Below are positions 8,529 through 17,138 of a stretch of 57,848 bases of DNA, one piece after another. The stretch's first letter is position 1, and the number at the start of each line of letters is the position of its first letter. The notes beneath the pieces are model-generated. The model saw nothing but the letters and a program-made list of their open reading frames with translations, did no database searches and had not been told where the DNA came from. Source of the stretch: Clostridia bacterium (GTDB lineage: Bacteria > Bacillota > Clostridia > Christensenellales > Aristaeellaceae); assembly GCA_017433405.1 (NCBI GenBank), contig JAFRHH010000046.1:1-57848 (forward strand), read 5' to 3'. The position numbers and the translations under genes were made by a program.

Positions 8529-8557
8529 ATTATAGAATTGTGTTTCCTTCCTGTCAA
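8529..8557 (-). promoter_or_regulatory. Perfect sigma-A promoter of xylB
   Basis: On the minus strand TTGACA (8557-8552), a 17-base spacer and TATAAT (8534-8529) match the consensus at all twelve positions. Transcription would start near 8522, about 45 bases before the xylB ATG. No clear operator palindrome was seen in the short leader. Confidence 0.85.
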
Positions 8558-8595
8558 TCGTTATTTCCTGCGGCAGAGCCGAAAGATGAACGCTT

Positions 8596-9222
8596 TTACC
8601 GGTCCGGGGCGTCAAAAAGGATTCCTTTTGAGGCGAGCTTTCTCTTCAGCTCCTCCGCGTCGCCGTGAAAGACGATTCCGTCCCAGCCGCATCCGAGCGC
8701 GGCCGCCACGTTGGCGGGCGCGTCGTCGATAAAGAGGCATTCCTCCGGCCGGAGGCCAAAGGTTTCCGTAAGCCGCCGGTAGATTTCCGGATTCGGCTTG
8801 ACGATATGATGGTCGCAGGAAATCAGCTTGCCGTCGAACAGCCTGCTGACGGGAAACCGCGGCCAGTACTGATGCTGGGCCGTGCTGGCGTTGGACAGCA
8901 GATACAGCCCGTAGCCGGCCTCCTTCAGCCGCCCGACGAGCTCCTCCATTCCATCGATCATTTCCCGGTCGTCCGCCCAGTGCCAGAGCAGATGGCGCGT
9001 CTTTTCCCGCAGCCCATCCGGAATTCTTGGGAGAATCGCCTTCTCCGCGCTCTCCTCCGTCAGCGTTCCCAGATCCATCTGGGCCCACTCCGCCGAAAGG
9101 AACAGCTCGTTCATCACGATTTTTCGCTCCTCCGGATCCTGAATCCCCTCCCGGTCCATGAAGAGGTCCGGGCTGAAACGAATCAGCACCTGACCCATAT
9201 CAAAAACGATATTCCGAATCAT
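8596..9222 (-). CDS. HAD-family hydrolase (YihX-like phosphatase)
   Basis: The 208-residue haloacid dehalogenase superfamily protein has motif I FDMGQVL (nucleophile Asp 8), a small alpha-helical cap at about residues 20-90, motif II LLSNAS, motif III Lys in KPNPEIY and motif IV FIDDAPANV. The residue two after the nucleophile is Gly rather than the usual Asp, as in E. coli YihX, a glucose-1-phosphate phosphatase, so this subgroup is favoured. The substrate is unknown, though a sugar phosphate would suit the surroundings. It ends just upstream of the xylB promoter on the same strand and may read through into it. Confidence 0.85.
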   Translation of the reverse strand: MIRNIVFDMGQVLIRFSPDLFMDREGIQDPEERKIVMNELFLSAEWAQMDLGTLTEESAEKAILPRIPDGLREKTRHLLWHWADDREMIDGMEELVGRLKEAGYGLYLLSNASTAQHQYWPRFPVSRLFDGKLISCDHHIVKPNPEIYRRLTETFGLRPEECLFIDDAPANVAAALGCGWDGIVFHGDAEELKRKLASKGILFDAPDR

Positions 9223-9354
9223 CTTGCTCCCTCCGGCTCCTTTTGCTTACGGCGATCCCGTTTCGTCCCATCTTCATCTGTCCCGGTTCGTCCTTTCTGC
9301 AGCTTTCCCGGTTCATTGCCCATTCTATCGGAAACGAGCCTCTTTTGCAATCAT

Positions 9355-9382
9355 GGAACAGAGGGACAGTCTTTTTCGTTCC
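9355..9382. repeat. REP-like palindromic remnant
   Basis: GGAACAGAGGGACAG and, after a T-run, CGTTCC resemble one half of the larger palindrome at 23803-23870, which is built from GGAACA, GGGGAC and their complements. It lies in the 279-base gap between the divergent HAD and cyclo-ligase genes. Read as a degenerate copy of a dispersed extragenic palindrome; it is short and imperfect. Confidence 0.4.
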
Positions 9383-9389
9383 ACGCTTC

Positions 9390-9418
9390 TTGCCTTCGGC
9401 ACTCGGCTGTAGTATGAT
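9390..9418 (+). promoter_or_regulatory. Probable promoter of the 5-formyl-THF cyclo-ligase gene
   Basis: TTGCCT at 9390-9395 and TATGAT at 9413-9418 are separated by 17 bases. Both boxes are close to the sigma-A consensus and lie about 85 bases before the ATG. Confidence 0.5.
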
Positions 9419-9501
9419 CGGCACTGCAAAGCACACCCGTGGTTTCAGCATGGATTGGTTCAGGAAGCATAACGTTGTTTTGAAAGGATGAAGAGATCAG
9501 A

Positions 9502-10053
9502 ATGGATGGTCAGGTTCTCAGGCAGGCGAAACGTACCCTGCGTCAGCAAATGAGGCAAAAGGCTTTTCTCTTCACGGAAGCTGACCGCCGCTGCACCGGC
9601 CATGCGCTGGCGCAGCAAATCGCTGTTCTCCCCGAATATGCTGCCGCCCGCAGCGTTATGGCTTATGTGGGGATGCGGGGCGAGCCGGATACGACGGAAA
9701 TCCTGGAAATGATTCTGCGGGACGGAAAAACCCTGCTGCTCCCCCGCTGTCTGGACAGCACCCGGATGGCGGCGCTTCCGGTAACGGATCTGCGTCAGCT
9801 TCGCCCGGGGGCATTTGGAATTCCTGAACCGCCTGACTCTTTATCAACCATGCCGGAGCCGGATCTTGCCCTGCTTCCCTGCCTGGCCGCCACGTCCGAC
9901 GGCCGGCGTCTCGGCCACGGCGCCGGCTATTACGACCGTTTTCTGGCCTCCCGCAGCGTCCGCAAGATCATTCTCTGCCCTTCCCCTTTCCTGTTGAAGG
10001 ACCTGCCGGCCGGACCACAGGATATCCGGGCGGATCGGGTGCTGACCGCATAA
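9502..10053 (+). CDS. 5-formyltetrahydrofolate cyclo-ligase
   Basis: The 183-residue enzyme converts 5-formyl-THF to 5,10-methenyl-THF with ATP, recycling a storage folate in the cytosol. Basic N-terminal residues (KRTLRQQMRQ), the MAYVGMRGEPDT segment and the family signature RRLGHGAGYYDRFL, which forms the nucleotide and folate site, are all present. The length is usual. The start at 9502 follows AAAGGA at slightly long spacing; no better start is visible. It stands alone on the plus strand between a minus-strand HAD gene and a sugar-binding protein gene, with no clear operon partner. Confidence 0.93.
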   Translation: MDGQVLRQAKRTLRQQMRQKAFLFTEADRRCTGHALAQQIAVLPEYAAARSVMAYVGMRGEPDTTEILEMILRDGKTLLLPRCLDSTRMAALPVTDLRQLRPGAFGIPEPPDSLSTMPEPDLALLPCLAATSDGRRLGHGAGYYDRFLASRSVRKIILCPSPFLLKDLPAGPQDIRADRVLTA

Positions 10054-10143
10054 CGGCACAGACGAAGCCGTTGTCCTGCCGGCTGCTCCTTTGTTCCCGG
10101 TTTCTTCCCAGGCCGGATCTTGTATTTTTTCATTCCGGGTGCG

Positions 10144-10172
10144 TTGCAAACCTGTATGATTTATGCTATTAT
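10144..10172 (+). promoter_or_regulatory. Extended -10 promoter of the SBP gene at 10250
   Basis: TTGCAA (10144-10149), a 17-base spacer and TATTAT (10167-10172) are preceded by TGC, giving an extended -10 box. The predicted start is near 10179 and the leader about 70 bases. A strong AAGGAGGTC ribosome site follows at 10235-10243. Confidence 0.65.
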
Positions 10173-10249
10173 ATCTACAAATCATACATCGTAAGTCTGC
10201 GGATCGGGAGCCCCGGTTCGCTGGCAAATATTTTAAGGAGGTCTTTTCC

Positions 10250-11602
10250 ATGAAGAAAATCCTGGCAATGGTTCTGGCCGCGATGATGCTGTTGGTCTGC
10301 TGCGGCGCGCTGGCCGAGTCTCCCGAAGGCTATCCGGCCAAGGTCGAAGGCATCGACTTTGGCGGGGCCGAGGTAACGATCTATGACTACTGGTCCGGCG
10401 AAGGCGCCCGGAAGACGGATCCCACGGAAGAGGAACAGCTTCAGTATGACTATCGTGACTGGATCAACGCGACCTACAATGTCAAACTGAGCCAGAAGCA
10501 GGACGGCGACTGGGGCAGCAACGCGACCCAGATGACCAACTTCACCACCAGCCCCGACGGCAGCCTGCGCCTCTACATCATCGAGCCCGGCAGCGTGGCT
10601 TCCCTGGTGTCCGGCGGTGTGGCCGCTCCCATCAGCGATAAGTACGTCGATCTGCAGGCTTCCAAGTGGAACGCCGCGGAGCGCGATTTCATGACCATCG
10701 GCGGAAAGGTCTACGGTCTGTACGCCGGCAACTCTGAGCCCCGCGGATGCCTGTATTTCAATAAGCGGGTGCTGCAGGAAGCGGGCATCGACTGGAACAC
10801 CATCTATGACCTCCAGAAGGAAGGCAAATGGACCTGGGCCGCTTTCGAGGAAATGCTCAAGACGCTGACCCGTGACATTGACAACGACGGCGTGAACGAC
10901 ATCTACGGCATCCTGGGTTCCGGCGATGACATGTATGTCTGCGCGGTGTTCTCCAACAAGGGCAGCTTCTTCGATTTCGACGAGAACGGCAAGCTCCAGC
11001 CCACCATGAACAGCGACGCCACCATCAGCGCGCTGACCTGGGGCAAGGACATTCAGGCCAAGTACTGGGCGCCGACGCCCGACGGCGCCAACTGGGACTG
11101 GTACAAGGATGCCTGGAAGCAGGGCTACTGCGGATTCTATATGTATCAGACCTACGGCGGTTTCAATGACAATTCCGAAATGGCTGACATGAAGGACGAG
11201 TGGGGCTGCGTGGCCTTCCCGGTTCCGAACGAAGGCGATCCCTACGTCACCGTCGTCAGCGACAACATCACCCTGATCCCCGCCTGCTACGACGAGGAGA
11301 CCAACGCCAAGCTGGCCTTCCTGTATGACCTGTGGACCAACGACACCCCCGGTGTTGATACCGAAGGCAACTGGATCGGCAACAAGTACAACTACACCGA
11401 CGAGCGCGCGGTCGATGAGACCTACGCCATGCTGCGGGAGCCGGAGCATGCCCGGGTGAACAAGACCCTGTATCTTGGAACCCAGAACGACGTGCTGGGC
11501 GAGAGCCTCCTGTGGGCGCTGGGCGGATCCACCCCCGCGGAGCTGATCGAAGCCGGCATGCCCGCCTGGCAGGCCCGCTGCGACACCTTCAACAGCAAGT
11601 AA
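10250..11602 (+). CDS. Extracellular solute-binding protein, carbohydrate (CUT1) type
   Basis: The 450-residue secreted protein starts at 10250, chosen for the strong ribosome site and signal peptide (MKKILAMVLAAMMLLVCCGALAE); an upstream ATG would add 29 unrelated residues. Cys residues at the end of the hydrophobic core allow a lipoprotein anchor. The body has type-I sugar SBP features: YDYWSGEGARK, INATYNVKL, YLYFNKRVLQEAGIDW in the form LYFNKRVL, and a calcium-loop-like DIDNDGVNDIYGI. It has its own promoter and terminator and converges with the eight-gene sugar transport operon, whose last two permeases (11836-13871) would be natural partners. The substrate is likely an oligosaccharide. 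No ATPase gene lies nearby. Confidence 0.88.
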   Translation: MKKILAMVLAAMMLLVCCGALAESPEGYPAKVEGIDFGGAEVTIYDYWSGEGARKTDPTEEEQLQYDYRDWINATYNVKLSQKQDGDWGSNATQMTNFTTSPDGSLRLYIIEPGSVASLVSGGVAAPISDKYVDLQASKWNAAERDFMTIGGKVYGLYAGNSEPRGCLYFNKRVLQEAGIDWNTIYDLQKEGKWTWAAFEEMLKTLTRDIDNDGVNDIYGILGSGDDMYVCAVFSNKGSFFDFDENGKLQPTMNSDATISALTWGKDIQAKYWAPTPDGANWDWYKDAWKQGYCGFYMYQTYGGFNDNSEMADMKDEWGCVAFPVPNEGDPYVTVVSDNITLIPACYDEETNAKLAFLYDLWTNDTPGVDTEGNWIGNKYNYTDERAVDETYAMLREPEHARVNKTLYLGTQNDVLGESLLWALGGSTPAELIEAGMPAWQARCDTFNSK

Positions 11603-11619
11603 TGCCGGACCACTTCCCC

Positions 11620-11661
11620 GGGCTGTGAGCTTTTCCGATGGGCTCACAGCCCTTTTCTTTT
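11620..11661 (+). terminator. Rho-independent terminator of the 10250 SBP gene
   Basis: GGGCTGTGAGC (11620-11630) and GCTCACAGCCC (11642-11652) form an 11-base stem followed by TTTTCTTTT. This is a textbook intrinsic terminator 17 bases after the stop. Confidence 0.92.
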
Positions 11662-11746
11662 ATTCCTGAAAAGCAGGCCACAATCCCCCATATTCCGATC
11701 CTGCCCTGCCTGTCTTCCCGTTGAAGACATTCAACCGCTTGGGACG

Positions 11747-11825
11747 AAAAAGCCCGCGGTCAGCGCGCCGGTCGGGAGGCTTTGTGCTGTGAAGCCTTCC
11801 CGTCCGGGCCGCTGCCGCGGGCTTT
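11747..11825 (-). terminator. Large terminator of the eight-gene sugar transport operon
   Basis: Read on the minus strand, AAAGCCCGCGG at the far end pairs with CCGCGGGCTTTTT, and a second stem (GGGAAGGCTT/AAGCCTCCC type) sits between them. It ends in a T-run ten bases or more past the stop of the last permease gene (11836). Confidence 0.8.
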
Positions 11826-11835
11826 GTAGGCGGTC

Positions 11836-12960
11836 TTATTCTTTGGAGCCGGACATGGCCAGGCTCTCCACGAAGGTCCGCTGGGTGAAGATATACAGGA
11901 TCACCAGCGGAATGGCGCAGATCAGCACGGCGATGGAGATCAGCTGCTGCTGGCGCGCGTTGGGCACTACCACCGCCACGGAGCTGTCCGCCGAGAAGTA
12001 GCGGGACATCTTGGTAACCATGGAAGCCATCTGATTCGAATAGGTGGAGATGGAGGTAATCGGCAGGAACAGGCGGGTATAGAAGATATCCGTCCACTGC
12101 CAGACAAAGCTGAACAAAAAGCAGCTGGCGATGGTCGGCAGAGCGTCCGGCAGCATGATTCGGACGAAGGTATGCAGCGTTCCGCAGCCGTCCACGTAGG
12201 CCGCCTCCTCCAGGCTCGTGGGAATCCCCTGGAAATACTGGCGCATCATGTAGATATACAGGCCGTTCTTGAGACCCATACATGTCAGGGACATCATGGC
12301 GTAGGCCGAGATATTCGCCCGCAGGTTCAGCGTGTTGCCGGTGATCAGCTGGATCAGACCGGTACCGGTGCCGTCGAACAGGCTCAGCACCCGCTGGCCG
12401 AAGCTCAGCCCCTCGGCGTTGGCCCCGAAGAGGGTAAAGATCTTCAGCACATCAAAGTTGGCAAAGTTCATATAGAGGGCGGACTGAATGGTCTGGGGCG
12501 GGATAATGATCACGGCGACCACGCAGGCAAACCAGAACTTTTTCAGGGGAAACTCATACCGCGCGAAGCCGTAGGACACCAGCGTTGTGGAGATAATCGT
12601 CAGCATGGAAATCAGCGCGGAGACCCACAGCGTATTGAGCAGCGCGTTGAAGGTCCATCCGCCCCCGATGTTCTTCAGATCGGTCAGCTCCGCCACGATC
12701 CGGTAATTGTCCAGCGTGACGTTTCTCGGCAGCAGGATGATGGTGGAATCATACAGATCCTGCTCCTTCATCAGGCTCATGGAAAAGCGGGTCAGAAGCG
12801 GCTGGATGATCATAAAGCACAAGCCAAAGAGCAGCAGCGCCCGAATGACGGAAACGGCAATCTGGCCGATTCTCTTTTTGAGCAGATAGCCTCCGCTGCG
12901 CCGGTTCCGATCCCAGAAATTCTTGTTTTCGCCGATGAATACCGTATTATTCTTACTCAT
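11836..12960 (-). CDS. Carbohydrate ABC permease, MalG-like (CUT1)
   Basis: The 374-residue membrane protein has six main hydrophobic segments after a basic 35-residue N-terminus. The cytoplasmic EAA loop EEAAYVDGCGTLHTF is followed by IMLP, as in MalG-type permeases. A larger than usual periplasmic insert occupies about residues 165-230. It is the last gene of the operon; its ATG overlaps the stop of the preceding permease by four bases. With 12957-13871 it forms a permease pair that needs an ATPase encoded elsewhere, as is common for MsmX-type shared ATPases in Firmicutes. Confidence 0.9.
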   Translation of the reverse strand: MSKNNTVFIGENKNFWDRNRRSGGYLLKKRIGQIAVSVIRALLLFGLCFMIIQPLLTRFSMSLMKEQDLYDSTIILLPRNVTLDNYRIVAELTDLKNIGGGWTFNALLNTLWVSALISMLTIISTTLVSYGFARYEFPLKKFWFACVVAVIIIPPQTIQSALYMNFANFDVLKIFTLFGANAEGLSFGQRVLSLFDGTGTGLIQLITGNTLNLRANISAYAMMSLTCMGLKNGLYIYMMRQYFQGIPTSLEEAAYVDGCGTLHTFVRIMLPDALPTIASCFLFSFVWQWTDIFYTRLFLPITSISTYSNQMASMVTKMSRYFSADSSVAVVVPNARQQQLISIAVLICAIPLVILYIFTQRTFVESLAMSGSKE

Positions 12961-13871
12961 TGCGCCGACTTCACCGCCCTTGAAATGATGAAGGAACTCA
13001 ACAGGATAAAGACTAGCGCGACCCCGAAGTAAATCCAGCTCATGGCTGAGGATACGCCGAAGCGGAAGTCCTTGTACATGACCTCTGTAATCCGTTCCAT
13101 CACACGGTTATCGTTCTTCATGAAGAAGTCCACGATGGTATAGATGCTGTTGACCAGCAGCAGAGGGCTGACCATGGGGAAGGTAATCTTCCAGAAGGAT
13201 TCCCAGGCCGTGCATCCTTCCACGTCCGCCGCCTCGTAAAGGCTGGGGGAAATCGCCTGAAGCCCCGTCAGGAAAATGATAATCTGAATTCCGCTGGCCA
13301 TCACGATGTCATAGATCGCGTCGATCATCTGGAACACGACGTCAAAGACGCCGCTGCCCACCCCGGAGACCGACAGAAGATTCTGCAGCGAGGCGGAAAT
13401 GTTCACCCCCGCCGCTCCTTCAACGCTTTCCGCCACGCCGGCCATCATATCATAAAACTCGTTCTGCCGCTCGATGCCGGGCAGGACGCCGGAAGACAGG
13501 ATCACCGGCAGGAAGAAGATCGCCCGGGCCAGGGTTCTTCCCTTGAAATCCTGATTCAGAATCACCGCGATAACGAAGCTGAGCACCAGGGTCGCGATGG
13601 TATTGATTACCATCCTTCCGATCTCATCGGTGATGTACCGGTTGAAATAGGGATCCACCGACAGCGCCGTATGGAAATTATCCAGCCCGATCCAGGTCAT
13701 TTGATAGCCCTGTCCGGGAACGATTTTGACATCGCTCAGGCTCATGATCAGGGACTGAATCATCGGCCTGGCCATGAACAGGATAAATCCGATGATGAAC
13801 GGCAGAATGAACAGATAACCGGTTCTCGCCCGTCTCTTCTGCATGGTGACGATTTTCCGTCCCCCGTTCAT
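12957..13871 (-). CDS. Carbohydrate ABC permease, MalF-like (CUT1)
   Basis: The 304-residue permease has six predicted membrane helices and the EAA loop YEAADVEGCTAWESF with the following ITFP. The N-terminus KRRARTGYLFILPFIIGF is typical of the LacF/UgpA type. A hydrophilic loop at about 130-180 is longer than usual. It overlaps the DUF5696 gene upstream by four bases and the next permease gene downstream by four bases, so all three are translationally coupled. It is the partner of 11836-12960. The substrate is unknown but probably the same glycan class handled by the rest of the operon. Confidence 0.9.
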   Translation of the reverse strand: MNGGRKIVTMQKRRARTGYLFILPFIIGFILFMARPMIQSLIMSLSDVKIVPGQGYQMTWIGLDNFHTALSVDPYFNRYITDEIGRMVINTIATLVLSFVIAVILNQDFKGRTLARAIFFLPVILSSGVLPGIERQNEFYDMMAGVAESVEGAAGVNISASLQNLLSVSGVGSGVFDVVFQMIDAIYDIVMASGIQIIIFLTGLQAISPSLYEAADVEGCTAWESFWKITFPMVSPLLLVNSIYTIVDFFMKNDNRVMERITEVMYKDFRFGVSSAMSWIYFGVALVFILLSSFIISRAVKSAQ

Positions 13872-16444
13872 TTTCTGTCCCCCCCTTCAACCAGGTAATC
13901 TCTCGCGGGAATGAGAACCGTTCCGCTCCGGAAATCCTCGCTGCCGTAGTTGACGTAGACCTTCGTTCCGTCCTCATAGGTCGTTACGGAAACCTCTTCC
14001 GCCAGCCGTTCATGCCCGATGATCCGCAGCCGGTTCAGGCCCTTCATCTCCCGCTGGTACCGGAGGATCATCTCCTGCACCTGCTCTTTCCAGTACGGAT
14101 ATCCGGAGGAGGTATAGCGGCTGTAGGCCGAATCCTTCAGCACCCGGGTATCCTCCGCCATGAAGGTGAAATTCAGACCGGCCCCGTATTCCGCGCATTC
14201 CAGCAGCTTCGTCCGGTAGTCACCGCTCAGGTTGATCGCCTCGCCGGTATAGTCCTTCATGCCGTGAAGGGCGATCTGATAGAAGGGAATCCGCTCGTCG
14301 ATAATGGCGTAGGCCTGCCCCGTCAGGTTCATGTCCGTGATCAGGTCGGCATAGGGCACCGCGTAATCGTTTCCCTTCCGGATGCTGATCTTTTCGCCGG
14401 CGGCCGCCGCCTCCTTCAGGGTACCGATATTGAGCTGTTTCACCTGCTCCCGGGTCACCAGATCCCGGGGATAATAATCCCCGCTCAGCAGATTCCCGAT
14501 ATCCCGGAAGGAGATCCCCGCAGCGTTCCGGTTCTTCAGGTCGGCGATCAGGTTCGAGGCGTTCTTCCGCGCGTATTCCGGCCGGACCAGATAATAGTCG
14601 TCCATCCAATCCGCCTGCTGATAGGTCACGATGTCGTAGGGATACAGGTGCACCTGTTCCCGGGTGGCGTAGCGGGCCGCGTCCCGGAATGGCAGGAATC
14701 CGTCCAGCAGCCCGCTGTGATAGGCGAAGGTAGTAATCCCGTCCAGATACAGCGTCGCCCCCCGAAGGTTCGCCTCCGCGATCAGCTGATTCAGCCCGCT
14801 GTCGCCCCCCAGCTCACCCAGGGTGTGGACGCCGGTCAGCACCTTCTGCCTGACGCCGCCGTTCATCCATCCGGCCATGCGGATGTTCAGGTTCAGAACC
14901 CCCAGATCCGCCAGCTCGTCGATGATCTTCCGGGCCTGGTCGAAGGTCGTCGTCGGGACGACGCTGTCCACCGGCATGCCGAAGCGGACCATCTTCTTAT
15001 TGATGGCGCCGATCAGCTCGATGTTGACCGGCACCTCCTCGCTGGCGCCCCGGGTGGTCAGGCCTTCGTGATGATCCCTCAGATAGTTTCCGTATTCGGC
15101 GGCCATGGCGGCATAGCTGTTCGTGTCCAGGAATCGGTATCGCTGGCGGATCATATCCTCCGGGATCTTTTTCTCGTAGACGTAAACCAGCTGTGCCGTC
15201 TTGTTGCTAACGTTGTACTGCTCCGCGTGGAGCACGTTGTATTTGGCGTACACCGTATTGTAGCTGTTGTAGCGCCCCGCGATATCCGCGTTGACACCGG
15301 CGTAGGAGCTGGCCCCTTCCATGATGCAGATAAAGGAGCTGTCCCCGCGCGCAGCCCCGAAGACGGGGAAGGCGTTCTCCGTTTCGCTGACGGCCTCCCT
15401 GCGCTGCACGCCGTAGTCCCAGCCGTACAGGTTGGCGTAATAGGTACTCTGGTCCAGCTTGCCGTTATTGTTGCGAATAATGGCCCCGCCGCCCTCGGGA
15501 AGCAGCAGGTATCCCTCGTCTGTCACCCCGGCGGCGCCGAACATGGGCAGCGGACTGACATAGGTGATCGGATAGTCCTTCCGGTATCGGATGGCGTCAT
15601 AGGGAATCTCCACCAGCAGATCCCTTCCATCAAGCCGGTAGACCATGCTGACGTTGAAAACCGGTCCCTGGTTCCCGCTGGATCCCGCCACCAGGGCCTG
15701 ATCGATCTCGAAGTCCGCCTCCGTGTATCCGGCCTCCTCGAAATAGCCCTCGATCTTTTCCTTGTTGCTGGTGCTGGTTCCGCTCTTGAGCACATAAAGC
15801 GCCTGCTCGGTAATGCTGGGATAGCTGGCGATCAGCTCCTCCCTGTTTTCCTTCTTGTCCAGCTTGTCCGGCTCGACAAGAGAGTAGTTGGAGGAAAGCT
15901 TCTTTTTTGTCGCCTTGCTCATCCTGTCCGTGAAGGCCGTATAGCGTTCTTTGGTGATCGCGGTGGGAATCCGGAAGATCCGCTCAATCTGGCCCACGGC
16001 ATAATCCACGCGAATGGCCCCGTCCTCCTGGGGCGTCACGGTATAGCTTCCGTTCTGAACGGAATAGGTATAGTTGTTCATGCCGACTTCCCCGCCGCTG
16101 GTCGTATAGGTCACGATCAGGGTGGAAAGCAGGGTATCCTTGTTCAGGCTCAGGGCGATGGGATCCTTCTCCGCGTCCTCCGGGTTGGAGGTCCAGACCC
16201 TGCCGCTTTCCTTGTCCGTCACCCGGAAGCGGGTGGTCGCCGGATCCATTTCGAACAGCAGACTGTCGTTTTCCATGGTCAGCGGCTTCCCGTCCCCTTC
16301 ATAGTAGCTGACCTGCGGCGGCTCGATCTCCTCCGTCTCCTGCTGGCCGTAGAGCGGAATGCCGACAAAGATGACCAGCGCGGCGATCGCCATGGCCGCG
16401 AAGGCCCAGGGAATCAGGCGCCGGGCCCAGGATTTTTTTCTCAT
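13868..16444 (-). CDS. DUF5696 domain-containing protein, membrane-anchored
   Basis: The 858-residue protein has an N-terminal membrane anchor (about residues 10-30) and a large outside domain. Residues of about 50-350 form a beta-rich region (GRVWTSNPED, LPEGGGAIIRNNNGK), and about 480-800 resemble a (beta/alpha)8 barrel with acidic and aromatic motifs (LNIRMAGWMNGG, LYLDGITTFAYHSG, YPYDIVTYQQADWMDDYYLV, GISFRDIGNLLSGDYYP given as separate short blocks). I recognise it as the DUF5696 type, which often sits in sugar ABC operons of Firmicutes. A glycoside hydrolase-like role is inferred from the barrel and context, not proven. It overlaps the next permease gene by four bases. Confidence 0.8.
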   Translation of the reverse strand: MRKKSWARRLIPWAFAAMAIAALVIFVGIPLYGQQETEEIEPPQVSYYEGDGKPLTMENDSLLFEMDPATTRFRVTDKESGRVWTSNPEDAEKDPIALSLNKDTLLSTLIVTYTTSGGEVGMNNYTYSVQNGSYTVTPQEDGAIRVDYAVGQIERIFRIPTAITKERYTAFTDRMSKATKKKLSSNYSLVEPDKLDKKENREELIASYPSITEQALYVLKSGTSTSNKEKIEGYFEEAGYTEADFEIDQALVAGSSGNQGPVFNVSMVYRLDGRDLLVEIPYDAIRYRKDYPITYVSPLPMFGAAGVTDEGYLLLPEGGGAIIRNNNGKLDQSTYYANLYGWDYGVQRREAVSETENAFPVFGAARGDSSFICIMEGASSYAGVNADIAGRYNSYNTVYAKYNVLHAEQYNVSNKTAQLVYVYEKKIPEDMIRQRYRFLDTNSYAAMAAEYGNYLRDHHEGLTTRGASEEVPVNIELIGAINKKMVRFGMPVDSVVPTTTFDQARKIIDELADLGVLNLNIRMAGWMNGGVRQKVLTGVHTLGELGGDSGLNQLIAEANLRGATLYLDGITTFAYHSGLLDGFLPFRDAARYATREQVHLYPYDIVTYQQADWMDDYYLVRPEYARKNASNLIADLKNRNAAGISFRDIGNLLSGDYYPRDLVTREQVKQLNIGTLKEAAAAGEKISIRKGNDYAVPYADLITDMNLTGQAYAIIDERIPFYQIALHGMKDYTGEAINLSGDYRTKLLECAEYGAGLNFTFMAEDTRVLKDSAYSRYTSSGYPYWKEQVQEMILRYQREMKGLNRLRIIGHERLAEEVSVTTYEDGTKVYVNYGSEDFRSGTVLIPARDYLVEGGDRK

Positions 16445-16457
16445 GCCTTTTTCCTCC

Positions 16458-17138
16458 TTAGTTCAGCCGGAACACGATTTCCCGGTACATGCTGATGAAG
16501 TAGCTCAGCGCGTCGCTCAGCAGGCTGAAGAACACCAGCAGAAGGAAGATAATCACAGCGGCTCCGACCACCGTCACGATCATGAAGATAAAGGTTTTTC
16601 CCGGGCCGTAGTCGTGGACCTCCATCAGCCCGACGAACACCAGGAAGACGCTCCAGATCACGCTGATGGACAGCATGACGCTGTACAGGCTTGCCTCCTC
16701 GAAGGTCAGCATATTGCTGACCAGGATCATCGGCAGCTGAATCAGGATATAGGGCACCAGGGCGTAGCACATGGCGGTATAGATATCCCGGAAGCGCCCC
16801 TTTCCGTCGAACAGGGTCGTCATCGCCCAGTTGGCCAGGCAGAGGATCAAAAAGGGCAGGGCGAGGCTCGCCATCTCCTCAAAAACGTTGATATACTGAA
16901 CCGGGGCGGAGATAAACTGGAAGCTGGTCAGCAGAAGCTTCAGCACCCGGGTCAGCAGGAACAGCGCCAGGAAGGTATGGGCGGCCCCCAGGGTGCCCCG
17001 CTTTTCATGCACCAGATCCCAGAACCCGTCGAAGGGATGGGTGATGACATGAAGGGCATATCGAAGGGAATCCAGATACCGGCCGAAGCCCGCCTGGGCC
17101 GTGAGAGCTTTTTTACTTACGGATTCTGCTCTGTTCAT
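16458..17138 (-). CDS. YIP1-family membrane protein
   Basis: The 226-residue integral membrane protein has about five helices. The N-terminal segment LRYALHVITHPFDGFWDL and the membrane block FRDIYTAMCYALVPYIL identify the bacterial YIP1 family, in which P-x-D-x-F near the N-terminus and a YALVP motif recur. The ATG at 17138 lies within the 3' end of the beta-propeller gene (26-base overlap), preceded by GGGGGAGG. In this operon type YIP1 proteins accompany DUF5696 and beta-propeller proteins; a scaffolding role at the membrane is only an inference. Confidence 0.85.
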   Translation of the reverse strand: MNRAESVSKKALTAQAGFGRYLDSLRYALHVITHPFDGFWDLVHEKRGTLGAAHTFLALFLLTRVLKLLLTSFQFISAPVQYINVFEEMASLALPFLILCLANWAMTTLFDGKGRFRDIYTAMCYALVPYILIQLPMILVSNMLTFEEASLYSVMLSISVIWSVFLVFVGLMEVHDYGPGKTFIFMIVTVVGAAVIIFLLLVFFSLLSDALSYFISMYREIVFRLN

